Assembly: GCF_002234675.1 (NCBI RefSeq)
Contig: NC_019870.2
Location: 434,001 to 498,000, forward strand
DNA from: Oryzias latipes
Taxonomy: Eukaryota; Chordata; Actinopteri; Beloniformes; Adrianichthyidae
Direction: 5' to 3'
Length of the DNA: 64,000 nucleotides
The notes under the pieces are model-generated. The model was given only the letters and a program-made list of their open reading frames with translations. It ran no database searches and was not told the DNA's origin. Both the position numbers and the translations under genes were made by a program. Below, in pieces: positions 51,101-61,611 of this stretch (its first letter is position 1; every line of letters starts with the position of its first letter).

Positions 51101-51599
51101 TTGCTCTCGGTTCTCTGTTCTCAGCTTTCGGCTCTCGGTTCTTGGTTCTTTGCTCTCGGTTCTCAGCTTTCGGTTCTCGGCTCTTGGATCTTTGGTCTTG
51201 GTTTTCGGCTCTCGGTTCTCAGCTCTCTGTTCTTGTTTCTTTGCTCTCGGTTCTCTGTTCTCAGCTTTCGGCTCTTGGTTCTTGGTTCTTTTCTCTCGGT
51301 CCTCTGTTCTCAGCTTTCGGCTCTCGGTTCTTGGCTCTTGGTTCTTTGCTTTTTGTTCTCAGCTTTCAGTTCTCGGCTCTTGGATATTTGTTCTTGGTTC
51401 TCGGCTTTCGGTTCTCGGTTCTCAGCTGTCGGTTCTTGGTTCTCTGCTCTCCGTTCCCTGCTCTCGACTCAGCTCTCGGTTCTCAGCTCTCGGTTCTTGG
51501 TCCTTTGCTCTCGGTTCTCGGTTCTCAGCTTTCGGCTTTCGGCTCTTGGTTCTTTGCTCTCGGTTTTCGGTTCTTGGTTCTTTGCTCCCAAGATTCATG

Positions 51600-52237
51600 T
51601 ATTGTCCCTCTTTTCCTCTCCCCTCCTGGGGAGTGGGAGTGCTTCCAGACTCCAGTTGTTTCATCCGTGCTCCTGTTCCTGACCGTTTACCTCACCTTTG
51701 CTCCTGCTCCTACACCTGGCTGTGGATCCTGCCTCTGGCTCATCTCTGGCTCGTCTCTGCTCTGTGCCTGACCGAGTACCTTGTCTCTGCTCCTGCTCCT
51801 ACACCTGGCTGTGGTTCCTGTGTCCGGCTCGACTCGCGCCTTTGACTGTCCCCACAACCACGGCTGGATGAAGCTCGTCTGCTGGACTTTTATATATGTA
51901 GTTGTAGATTTAGATAAGTTAATTCTTCTCTAAGAGTTCTGGTAAATCGCCTGTCCGTCCTGGGGGAGGATCCCTCCTTCATGTGGGCACCCCTGAGGTT
52001 TCTTCGTTTTTTCCGGAATCCGGTTTTTTTGGGAGTTTTTCCTTACCGCGAAGGGGGGTCTAAGGGCAGGGATGCCAGTATAGCTTAGTCAGTTTGTTAG
52101 TTCATTTTAGTATTTTTCTATTGAACTCTTTGTATTCGTGATCCTTTTGATTTCATGTTTTACTTCGAAGCCCATCGAGACGACTGTTGTTGTGATTTTG
52201 GGCTATACAAATAAAATTGAATTGAATTGAATTGAAT
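51600..52237 (+). mobile_element. LINE/SINE 3' tail (copy 3) inserted in array edge
   Basis: It begins shortly after the array's last TTCTTTGCTC and ends with a (GAATT)n tail at 52210-52238. It contains the CTGCTCCTGCTCCTACACCTGG motif twice, then GATGAAGCTCGTCTGCTGGAC, GTCCTGGGGGAGGATCC and GAGACGACTGTTGTTGTGA. Immediately after its tail, CTCTCGGCTATCGGGTCTCGG (52239-52259) is heptamer-array sequence, so the element landed inside the array. TGCTC on both sides may be a short target-site duplication. Confidence 0.8.
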
Positions 52238-52290
52238 TGCTCTCGGCTATCGGGTCTCGGTGCTCAGTTCTCCACTCATCTCCGTTCCTT
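52238..52290. repeat. Heptamer-array remnant beyond the LINE tail
   Basis: GCTCTCGGCTATCGGGTCTC followed by GGTGCTCAGTTCTCC resembles decayed TCTCGGT-type units and marks the true right edge of the array. Confidence 0.6.
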
Positions 52291-52539
52291 AGTCAGGATC
52301 CTCCTCCACGCTGCTCCATGCTGGCTCATCCGAAGCGCCGCCTCGCCTTGGCGCTGAAGTCACTTCTGCGTTTTTTCCTCCATGTTCTGTTTATCCACAA
52401 AGCCGGGTTCAGGGTGTGTCGGGCTGGGGGCCACAGTCTGCTGAAGCAGCTTCATTTACTGCTATTTAAAGTGTTTCTGTGAGGGGGGCAGAGCTGCCAG
52501 GAGCGCAGCTCCGATCCAGAAGGACAGAACCCTTATCTG
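52291..52539. other. Short non-coding stretch
   Basis: No recognisable gene or repeat. A short open frame (to 52482) has no domain. Confidence 0.4.
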
Positions 52540-53150
52540 TGCTGCGGTTATTGGACTTTAATCAAAATTAGCCTGTAATTGGTGTCTCTGATTAGATTAG
52601 GCCAAATGAAATCAACCCCCCCTAAAAGGATTAGGGCAAGTTAAAAAACCGTGTTCATGCTGAGCAGCGAATGCAAATGCAATCTAATGGAGGAGGGAAG
52701 AGCCTCTGATGGGGGGAACCCACGGACTTGTTGGGAATGCAAATCGACCTGATCCGGTTTTATGCTAATGGCAGCAGAGCAAAACATTTCAATGTATTCC
52801 TGTCTTGTTACAGTCGGGCTAAAAGCTTCTAAATCCCCGCCATTTACCAAATTAAACTAATTTCAAGTGCTTCCAAAAGGCACATCTGTAGGCTGACTCT
52901 CTGCCCCCCCGGCCTCTGAGAAGTGGCCCCCGCCGGGGCATTCAGCGTCTCATTGATCCTTGAATAGTCATGCCTGTCAGGCAGCCATATCAACCATTAT
53001 CATTCTAATTTTACTGCCTTTCTTGGTCCCTGATCTAATTTGCAACGATGCCGGAGCGTTTCTCCGGGCCCCCGCACTTTCTTCAGAATTTCAACAAGGG
53101 CATTAAAGGGCCCCCAATTTACATTAATGAAGTGCACATTTAATTAAGGC
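52540..53150. promoter_or_regulatory. Enhancer-like conserved-type non-coding block
   Basis: Unique sequence with balanced composition, rich in homeodomain and POU-type words: TAATTGG, two perfect octamers ATGCAAAT at 52671-52678 and 52737-52744, ATGCTAATGG near 52763, AAATTAAACTAATTT, CATTTAATTAAGG and several ATTAG/CTAAT cores. There is no open frame of note and no repeat. This word content is typical of developmental enhancers conserved across vertebrates. Conservation itself cannot be tested here. Its target could be nkx6.1 (30 kb away) or a gene outside the window. Confidence 0.5.
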
Positions 53151-53573
53151 GGGTGGCGGCACAGCAGCCGTGAAGGGAGGCGAGCCGGACGCCAGGAGGA
53201 GTCGACAAACTTGGAGGTGAGAGAGGAGGAGGACAGGAGGCCTGCAGGAGGAACCAATGGCAGCGGGGGGGTCAGCGGTTCCTCCATCATACACTGCCAT
53301 GCCTGAGTGGGAGGGGCCAAGCATCAAAGAAAAGAAGTGAGGGGGGGGCATGTCTGGTGGTTACAGTCAAAACTGTTCATGTTTTTTCTGATGTTGTGAA
53401 GTTTGTTCGTCAGACTTTTATGTGAGTCGTGCAGCCGCTCCAGATTCAAACGAGTCGGAGGAATTCTGGTTCTACGGTGAACTCGAACGACCTGCAGGAT
53501 CCACATCGCAGTCTGTTCCCCATCAGTCCTGTAACCTGGAACTATGCAGTCAAGCTCTCATCAGTAAGTCTGC
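53151..53573. other. Non-coding stretch
   Basis: Nothing recognisable. It is G-rich near 53260-53350. Confidence 0.4.
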
Positions 53574-54370
53574 ATCTGAGTATATAAGTATGTAAGTATA
53601 TCAGTATATAAGTATGTAAGTATATAAGTATGTCAGTATATAAGTATGTAAGTATGTAAGTATATAAGTATGTAAGTATATCAGTATATAAGTATGTAAG
53701 TTTATAAGTATGCAAGTATATAAGTATGTCAGTATATAAGTATGTAAGTATATAAGTATGTAAGTATATAAGTATATAAGTATGTCAGTATATAAGTATG
53801 TAAGTATATCAGTATATAAGTATGTAAGTATATAAGTATGTCAGTATATAAGTATGTAAGTATATAAGTATGTAAGTATATCAGTATATAAGTATGTAAG
53901 TATATAAGTATGTAAGTATATCAGTATATAAGTATGTAAGTATATAAGTATGTCAGTATATAAGTATGTAAGTATATAAGTATGTAAGTATATAAGTATG
54001 TAAGTATGTAAGTATATAAGTATGTAAGTATATAAGTATATAAGTATGTCAGTATATAAGTATGTAAGTATATCAGTATATAAGTATGTAAGTATATAAG
54101 TATGTCAGTATATAAGTATGTAAGTATATAAGTATGTAAGTATATAAGTATGTAAGTATGTAAGTATATAAGTATGTAAGTATATAAGTATGTAAGTATG
54201 TCAGTATATAAGTATGTAAGTATATCAGTATATAAGTATGTAAGTTTATAAGTATGCAAGTATATAAGTATGTAAGTATGTAAGTATGTAAGTATATAAG
54301 TATATAAGTATGTAAGTAAATAAGTATATCAGCATATAAGTATGTATTCAAATAAGTATAAAAGTATATC
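53574..54370. repeat. 8-bp AGTATATA/AGTATGTA array
   Basis: About 100 tandem 8-bp units: AGTATATA, AGTATGTA, AGTATGTC and AGTATATC. Longer motifs repeat, for example the block with TAAGTTTATAAGTATGCAAG at about 53697 and 54241. Minus-strand frames rich in Tyr, Leu, Thr and Ile are by-products. Confidence 0.97.
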
Positions 54371-54919
54371 AGAGGGACTGTGTGGTTCTGGTCCCGATGA
54401 GGAGCATCAGGCCCGAGCCTCACACAGACCAGACTCCAGGAGAGCGGAGAAGATGGAGTTCTGACGGGTCCATTTGGGTTCTTTGGTTCTGATGGATCCA
54501 TGTCACGTTTGCTGCTGCAGAGACTAGAACTGACGAGCAGAAGATAACAGAAGTTCTGACTAGGCGGTGTGGTCCTTTCTTCCAGAGGTCCGGTTCTGCT
54601 CAGCAGGTTCGGTTTCTCCACCTGTGGATCCAGTTCATGCCGTTTCCTGCTGCTGTTTTTATGCAGGCGGGGGTCAGAGAGCTCCCTCTCTGGGGCGGGG
54701 TGGAGGAGGTCCGGTTGGTCGAAGCACATTTGCCTCTTTGTGGGGCACAGATGGGGGCTCGGCGGGGCGGCTGGGGGCCTCTGGGGGGGGGGACAGAGCT
54801 GGGACAATGATTCCTGCTCGTCGGCCGTGAAAAGTCAAGAGTTATAAATTCATCTGTTTGCTCTGCGCTGACACCCGCCCAGAGCCAGATCACCCACAAT
54901 GCATCAGGCTGTCAGAAGG
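54371..54919. other. Non-coding stretch
   Basis: No gene supported. Minus-strand frames here extend into the 8-bp array and have no domain. Confidence 0.4.
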
Positions 54920-55400
54920 GGCGGACGCGCCGCGGGAAGAAAGGCCCGCAGATGCTTTATTGTCTCCGTGATTTCCACGTAATTAGCCGGGAAGAAAAGT
55001 CTGCGCTCCGGTTTAATCACGCTGAATGAACTCAAAGAGCGCCATTCTCCCCGACGGCGGCCCCCCAGCCACCCCGCCCCGCCCAGACCTGCTCTGCAGA
55101 GTTTAAGTGTGTGTGACTGCCCACTGTGAAATTGGTTAACACAAACGCACACCAGTGTTGATGCATTTAACAGATTAGGCCAATCAATCCCTTAACACCT
55201 CCAAACATTAAGTTGGGCCGGCCCGTTTAATGAGGCCACTCGGGCCGGCGCCGCTGCGGCCTCATCAGTGAAGGCACCGCGCCGTCAGAGCCGCATTCAT
55301 CTGCCGCCATCTTTAATCTGCTTTAGATGAGCCACCTGAAAGATGATGAAGACGATGGAGATGAGTTACTGATTACAACCGCATCGCTTTAGCCTCTAAT
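54920..55400. promoter_or_regulatory. Second enhancer-like non-coding block
   Basis: Unique sequence with many transcription-factor-like words: CACGTAATTAGCC, GGTTTAATCACGC, TTTAAGTGTGTGTGACTG, GATTAGGCCAATCAATCC, CGTTTAATGAGGCC, CATCTTTAATCTGCTTTAGATG and CTGATTACAACC. There is no long open frame and no repeat. Same reasoning and limits as for the block at 52540-53150. Confidence 0.45.
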
Positions 55401-58164
55401 GAGGGGGCGGGGCCACGACTGATGCTGCACACCTTTTTATTTTCACAGGCTCATTTGTTCTGTTACATTTCTGTGCCATCATCAGTCCAGACCATCCTGA
55501 CCGCGTCTCAGTAAACACAGACATGAGGAACGCCGTGGAAAGGTTCATTACTGCCACCATAACTAAACCAGTCCATCATCTTTGGCGGTTCGGCTTTGAG
55601 CCCACGGCGTCTGACGGCGTCTGACGGCTGAGAAGTCAGACTGGAGACGAGACATCCAGGCCTGGGGGGCCGGCCTCCTGCTGGTTCTGATGCTGGTTAC
55701 CTGGATCAGGTGTCACTCTGAACCTCCATCTTCAACATGAAACTGTTTGGAATTAATAACTAAAACCAAAGTTGAGGTAAATTTAGATTTCAAGTTTGAT
55801 TTTATGAATAATTGTCTTTGTTTAACCCAAAGGTAAATTAGGGTTTAACCTTTAAAACCTTTAACTTCTATGAACTAAATCAACATAAAGACGGCGTGAA
55901 AAACTCAAACAACAGAAACTGTTTAAACTAAAGACGTCGCCTGACTCCACTTTGAACCGCTTTGATCTTTTCCAACGTTTTATGGAGATGGTTCATAATC
56001 GGGAACTGAAGATCTTAGACAAAAACACGTGAAATATCAGTCCTGTCACATTTGATTGAAATACAACATTTGAAGATTTACTCATTTGATCATTGAATGA
56101 TGTTTAAATGTGTCAGTGATCCGCTGCAGGAACCAAAACTGTTCGTCCTACAATAAATGTTCAGCCCCTGCGGCTCTTGATGATTGGCTGTACGATACTC
56201 CGATGAGGCGTGAGATAGCGATTGGTCTGGACAAAGTACGGAACGATTGTTTACACGCCAACACAGTTCTCCATGAGAAACAGGGATGACTCGTACATCC
56301 AACTGTCCCGCTTCACATCACAAGGGACTTATCATAGCCCCCCCCTGAAGAGATGTCTCTTCAGGTCTGTAACTCGTAGATGCTACTGTTTTGTGGGTGC
56401 ATTTCTTAGCGGTGGAATAGTCGTGACACGGACACTAAAATCCTGGTGTATTGGATGAGCAGCTGTACAACCGTCAGGAGAACCTGCGCTTGGATCTCCA
56501 CATTTTAAGGAGTTGCCATGACAACCTGCGGCCTTCTGTGGAGACCCGCAGAAATTTGGATTCAACACTTGTTCTAGCGCTAATGCTTTGGTTTTTTGGT
56601 TGATTTGATCAAACTTGATTAATAAACATAAAAATTCAACCATAAACAGGCGTGTGCTGTTTATTGTGATTAGTTTATTCATGCTTCCAACATGTTTTAA
56701 AAGGGAAACATGAACTTTACAGTAATAAATGTTAAATCTGATGAGGTGTTTGATTCATGTTTAGGACTGGAGATGTTTTTATACAGTTATTAACATGACA
56801 ATGTTAATAACTGTGCCATGAAACCAGACTGGACACCTTAAATATTGTTTTTCATACAGTCATTCATTTACGCAGGTTGGAAAAATATGTTTATGTTGCC
56901 CATGTGTCTCCCTTTTCTCCGCATGGAGATGTGATTTCATGTATTAAAGTTTAATTTACATTTGGTGGAACAATCATGTCAGGCGCTCCTATATAATCAA
57001 AATGACATTATTAGTTATGAGGGAACGTGAAATGAAAATATAGAGCCCGAGCAGATCTCCACGCTACGTAGTTTGTCCAACTGGGGCCACCGTAGTAACG
57101 TCTTCAATGGTGTCGGCTCCTGAACTGTTTTGGTTCCTACACCAGCACCTAACCCTTTCAGGACTTTGACCTGCAGCAGATCCTCCAGAGCCGTCCGGAG
57201 GCTGCAGATCTTCTTTCCTCAGACATCCTGGAATTTCCTTCCGGGAATCTGTGAGCGGTTGTAGCTTTGGTAAAAACAGCAGCTGCACGCGGTTTAACGT
57301 CGATTTGGAGTTCTTATTCTATTGACCTGCTTCCTGTCTTTTTAACATTGACTTTTATTTATCTGTTTCTGGTATTTGATTTAACATTTTGTTAAACAAA
57401 AAAAGCTAAACTAAGGACAAAAGCTGCCGGTCAGTGTTTGCTAAAAGCGTTAGTTATGAGCAGAAGACCACAGTTCATATATGTTTATGTTTATATATCG
57501 ATCCCTATTCAATAAATTCTATTTGATTTGATCAAAAAATATGTTTATTATATTCAAGCCAAAATTAGAAGCATTTATACAGTAAGAAAAATAATGTTTG
57601 CTTGAAAAACAATTTGTGCTTTTTTGAGTTAAAATATGAGACGTTTTCTATTCTTACCTTTTTGTTTATTATTTTTACTTTGTAAATTGAAACCAAAATT
57701 AAAGAGCAATTTACCTTTTTATTTTTTAAATGTATTTATAAACAGAAAATGAATGAACTCAAAATTCTCTGTAATTTCCCTGAAAATGCTTTTTTTCACT
57801 AGAAAATTGAATTCATGTTCCTGCAGAGATTTGGCCTTCAGGCCTTCAGTGATGAAGATCTTCCTCCCAGCCAGAAAGACACATAACCAAGAATGGATGG
57901 ATGACTCCCATGATGCACCTGGCCTTCTGCCCGCCTCGCAGTGAGCCGACCATTCTACATTAGAAATCAAAGTCAGACGTTTGATTCTTCCTCAGAAACT
58001 CGTCCTCCTCTCGGTTTTTGAGTGAAGCTGTAGTTTCTCTGAGCATCTCAATCAGCTGATTTCATCCTTTGTCTTCAGAGACTCAGGCTCACCCCCCCCC
58101 CCCCCACACACACACACTGTCTGCTGATTTTCCTGCAGGAGTGTAAAGGCGGTGGCTGAACGGC
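55401..58164. other. Intergenic region without recognisable genes
   Basis: A/T-rich non-coding DNA. It includes a near-perfect palindrome CCTGAAGAGA-TG-TCTCTTCAGG at 56344-56365, a 14-bp stem hairpin at 56783-56814, a C run followed by (CA)n at about 58091-58118, and no credible coding frame. Confidence 0.5.
56783..56814. repeat. 14-bp stem hairpin
   Basis: ACAGTTATTAACAT and ATGTTAATAACTGT are exact reverse complements separated by GACA. Confidence 0.85.
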
Positions 58165-59500
58165 GGCACTGACTGGATAAAGATAAAGATAAAGATACGT
58201 TATTGATCCCAGCTTGAGAAATTGGGTTGTTGCAGCGTCAGCATTAGGCTCAAAGATACAAACAAACAAACAATGGGTGACAAGAGAGAACAGAACAATC
58301 AATCAGAAAGAACCATCAGTGAAAACAGTTGTATTGGATGACAGCTCAGGAGTAAAACAGACTTAAATGAGTTTATCTATTGCAAATGGATGACGAGTAC
58401 TAGAGTCCAATGGAGTGAGGTAGGAAAGATCTCCTGTAGCGGTTGGTGTGACAGTGAAGCTGCCTTAGCCTGTTGGAGAAGGAGCTCCACTGACCGTCAA
58501 GAACAGGATGGAGAGGATGCTCAGGATGGATACCGGCTAATTTAAAGTCCTCCTCTCCATCACAGATTCAAATGAGTCCATTTTACACCCGATTACAGAG
58601 CCAGCTCTTCTGATCAGTTTGTTCAGTCTATTACTGTCCCTGGCAGATATGCTGCCCCCCCAGCAGACCACAGAGAAGAACAGAGTGCTGAACACAACAG
58701 ACTGCTAGAACATCCCGAGCATCCTGCTGAACACGTTGAAGGACCTTAGCCTCCTCAGGTGGCCTTCTGATTCACAGCAGTGCCGTTGCTCTTCCAGCTC
58801 AGTCTGTTGTCGATGGTTACTCCCCAGTACTTGGACCCCTCCACCTCTCTGCCAAAGACGCTGAGAGGCTGGGAAGCTGGTGGTTTCTTCCTGAAGTCCA
58901 CCACCATCTCTCTGGTCTTTTCCACATTCAGCAGCAGGTGGTTTGCTCCAGACCACCTCATGAATTTATCCATAGGTTCCCTGTACTCCTCCTCCCGCCC
59001 ACCATTAATGCAGCCGACAACCACAGAGCCCTCAGAGAATTCTGAAGATGGAAAGACTCTGAGTTGTACTGGAAGTCACTGGTGTACAATTGAACAGGAA
59101 GGGAGAGAGCACAGTTCCCTGTGGGGCCCCCACACTGCTCGTCACCACGGCAGACAGGACACCGCCCAGCTGGACAAACTGCGGCCTGTCTGACAAGTAG
59201 TCGATGATCCAGGAGACCAAGGCCCCCGTCCACACCCATCAGCTGCAGCTTCAGTAACCAGGGCTGGATGGTGTTGAACGCACTGGAGAAATCAAAGAAC
59301 GTGACCCTCAGAGTGTCCCCCCTCCATCCAGGTGAGAAGGAGCACGCTGTAGCAGGTAAACAACAGCATCCTCCACCCCCAGGTGTGGCTGGTAGGCAAA
59401 CTGAAGTGGGTCCAGAGATGGTTTCACCGGAGGTCTCAGGTGGGCCAACAAAATCCTTTCCAGCACTTTACACCAGCACTGGACTCACAGACTTTACACA
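58165..59500 (-). mobile_element. Decayed Rex1-like LINE (CR1 superfamily)
   Basis: Minus-strand reverse-transcriptase remnants in several frames, in the expected order. LRPPVKPSLDPLQFAYQPH lies near 59440, FDFSSAFNTIQPWLLKLQL near 59260, and WIIDYLSDRPQFVQLG then SSVGAPQGTVLSPFLF at 59215-59080. These are followed by MDKFMRWSGANHLLLNVEKT with REMVVDFRKKP at about 58970-58880 and GVTIDNRLSWKSN near 58800. FNTIQP and the NHLLLNVEKTREMVVDF block suggest Rex1-like elements. The YADD-equivalent segment is disrupted, and frameshifts are frequent. The 3' end has the ATTGATCCCAGCTTGAGAAATT segment followed by a (GATAAA)n tail at 58174-58197. Confidence 0.82.
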
Positions 59501-61611
59501 CAAACAGCTGAAGGCCTTAAACTCTCAGGATTTTGCTCTGAGGATCCATTTATGGGCTTCCTCTGCTGCCATGAGCTCCCATCCAATCACAGGGCCTTCC
59601 TGCTGGCTTTGAGCTCTGACTGGCTGTTGCATCTGGTCGTCTATGGGGGTCCCGGAGGCCTCAGAAGGATTACACAGACCTGCTGCACAGAGCTGGAACG
59701 TGGTTGGAGGAGAAGTCCAGGTCCGTGTGGACAGGGTCTGAGCGGTGAGGAGAGGACAGAAGGGATTTGTAGTTGTCTTCTTTTCATCTTGTCCAATGTT
59801 TCCTCTAAGGCAGACGTCTGGAATAGAATATTTTCATGTGCATAAATATCCGTGAACGAAGAACATTTTAGATTTCTAAAAATGTTTTCATCAGAAGAAA
59901 AGACCTTGGGGCCCTTTGGGGCCCTTTGGGGCCTTTTGGGGCTTTGGGGCCTTTGGGGCCCTCTGGGGGCCTTTGGGGAATTTTCAGGGTCCTCTGGTTG
60001 GTGTTGATTACAGAAACGGTTGGAGAGTTCCGGTCGTTCTAAAAGCTCAGATGCTAAAGGATCCAAAGACGTTCTGGACAGACAGAACCTTTTCATGTTT
60101 GTTGCTGAGTCACTTCGGGAATCCGGAACTAAATGAGGAAAAATAAAAGGAAAATCTGGGATAAAGACGTTGATTTGTGAATAATTCCGACATGAAGGTC
60201 AAACATCGACTCTAAACCATTTGGTCCTCTTCAGACGACGCTTGAAGCTGAGCAAGGGGTTTTCTCTGGGAGGGGGCTGAGGATCATCCATCCTCTGAGT
60301 GCATCCTCCACTCCCCAGGAGAGGAGCAGCCACTCACCCTCTTCATCCTCTTCACGCTCTTCATCATCTTCGTCATCTTCTCACCTCCACAAAGGCAGCA
60401 GAAAGCATCTGGATGGGAGGGGGCAGCTCAGCCGGACCCCCCCCCCCCCCTGCTGTATGAATGCAGCAGCAGCATGCTGCAGCACTGGGGGCCTTGTAAA
60501 AGCCCTCAGCCCGGCTGAAGGGGTGCTGCTCCCCTGGGAAGAGGCCCCTTAACAAAATCCTCCTGGAGTGAAGACTGGGACTGTGGGTGGGCTGCTCCCC
60601 CTCGCAACCCCCCCTCACCAGTTGGCTGATTCCCATCAAGGTTTCTGGGCGTGACACCCCCCCCCCCCCCCTTACTGGAGCGACCCATCACCTAAAGCCC
60701 TTGTTTCCCTGTGGGGGGGCTGTTTCCTGCCAGTCCAACATGGCGGATTAAAGCAGCGTGTAATCAGCCTCAAAGGCGGGGTGCTAATATGCAGGAGGAC
60801 GGATCAATGTGGCCCCCCCATCTGAAGATGAAGGCTCTGACTGACAGCTGGATGCTGGGGGGTCTGTCCAACAGGAAGAGGAGGAGCAGGGGGTGTGTCC
60901 ATGCCTGTGTGTGCTGCAGGGGCTGAGGGGGGGGGGGGGGGGGTTAGGGGGGTATAAAGGCAATGAATAAATCAGTGCTTAGTAACAGTATTTGAATGGG
61001 CGGGGGTGGAGGGGGGGGGCAGCTGCATTACTCAGCAGACAAAGGCTCCTCAACAGATGGGAGCGCTTAGTTAAAGAAGTCGACCCCCCCCCGTGGCCCC
61101 GACAGGTGGCTCCGTCCTTTGGGGTGTGGCGGTCATTTCTGGGGGGAGTGTCGGCGCCGCGCCTGGATACCCCCCCCCCCCCCCACCTTCAGTACGCCAC
61201 TCGTGGCCATGGAGGGACGGAGAGAGCTCCATGTGATGCTTCTGGAGGGGTGGGGGTTACCTGTCAGGTGCTCTCTAAGACCCCCCCACTTTCATCAGCT
61301 CTGTGGTGGAGCGGGTGGGGGTTACCTGACGGCATAACTCTTCATGCCGTAGACCGACACCAATGGAGCGGGGGCATCCCCCCGCCTCCTCATCAGACTT
61401 TAAAGGTTCTCTGTTCTCCTGCAGGTGAACTCTGGTACGGTTCACTTCAGTGTGAACACAGATGGACTTTCCAGAGAGAGAAGAACCAAGGAGAGAACAA
61501 CTGAAGAGAGATGATCAGCAGAGGACCAGCAGGACCAGACGCTTTTCTTCTTCCTGCTTTGTTCTGTCCTGTTCACAGCTCGTTTTGGTAAAAAGCGCCC
61601 GAAATCTCTTC
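59501..61611. other. Intergenic, C/G-run-rich region
   Basis: No gene recognised. It contains a short GGGGCC-type repeat (59906-59985), many C and G runs (60441-60451, 60657-60671, 60927-60944, 61085-61092, 61170-61184), and a possibly regulatory segment at about 60960-61080 with TGCATTACTCAGCAGACAAA and CAACAGATGG words. Confidence 0.45.
59906..59985. repeat. GGGGCCCTTT short minisatellite
   Basis: About eight imperfect copies of a roughly 10-bp GGGGCCCTTT unit, with single-base length changes. Confidence 0.85.

Larger units (their letters stand above)
28485..51590. repeat. 23-kb heptamer (TCTCGGT-type) satellite array
   Basis: About 3,300 tandem 7-bp units on the pattern T-n-T-n-n-G-n. 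Main forms are TCTCGGT, TCTCGGC, TCTCAGC, TCTTGGT, TCTTGGA, TCTTTGC and TTTCGGC, with rarer TCTAGGT. For example, 33177-33470 parses almost completely into heptamers. Adenine is rare on the + strand. Because 7 is not a multiple of 3, a 21-bp (7-codon) protein period appears in all frames, producing hundreds of open frames such as LGSRFSALGSWFFA on + and ENREPRAKNQEPRA on -. I consider these spurious. Nested higher-order repeats are present (854, 1509 bp and others). The left end is lost in a gap. Confidence 0.97.

Noticed and set aside
28485..51590. Hundreds of open frames in the heptamer array, up to 1,020 codons
   Set aside because: A 7-bp unit without stops gives a 7-residue protein period in all frames. 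The same DNA reads open on both strands, and no non-repeat sequence is attached.
28485..51590. Interstitial telomere repeat
   Set aside because: The heptamer TCTCGGT/ACCGAGA is not TTAGGG or a simple variant of it, and no TTAGGG runs are seen.
56344..56365. 22-bp palindrome as a regulatory site
   Set aside because: Only one copy, no known consensus recognised, and a short palindrome in A/T-rich DNA can occur by chance.
56060..56690. Possible transposase fragments in short open frames
   Set aside because: I could not match the peptides to a family, and no inverted repeats or target duplications were found.
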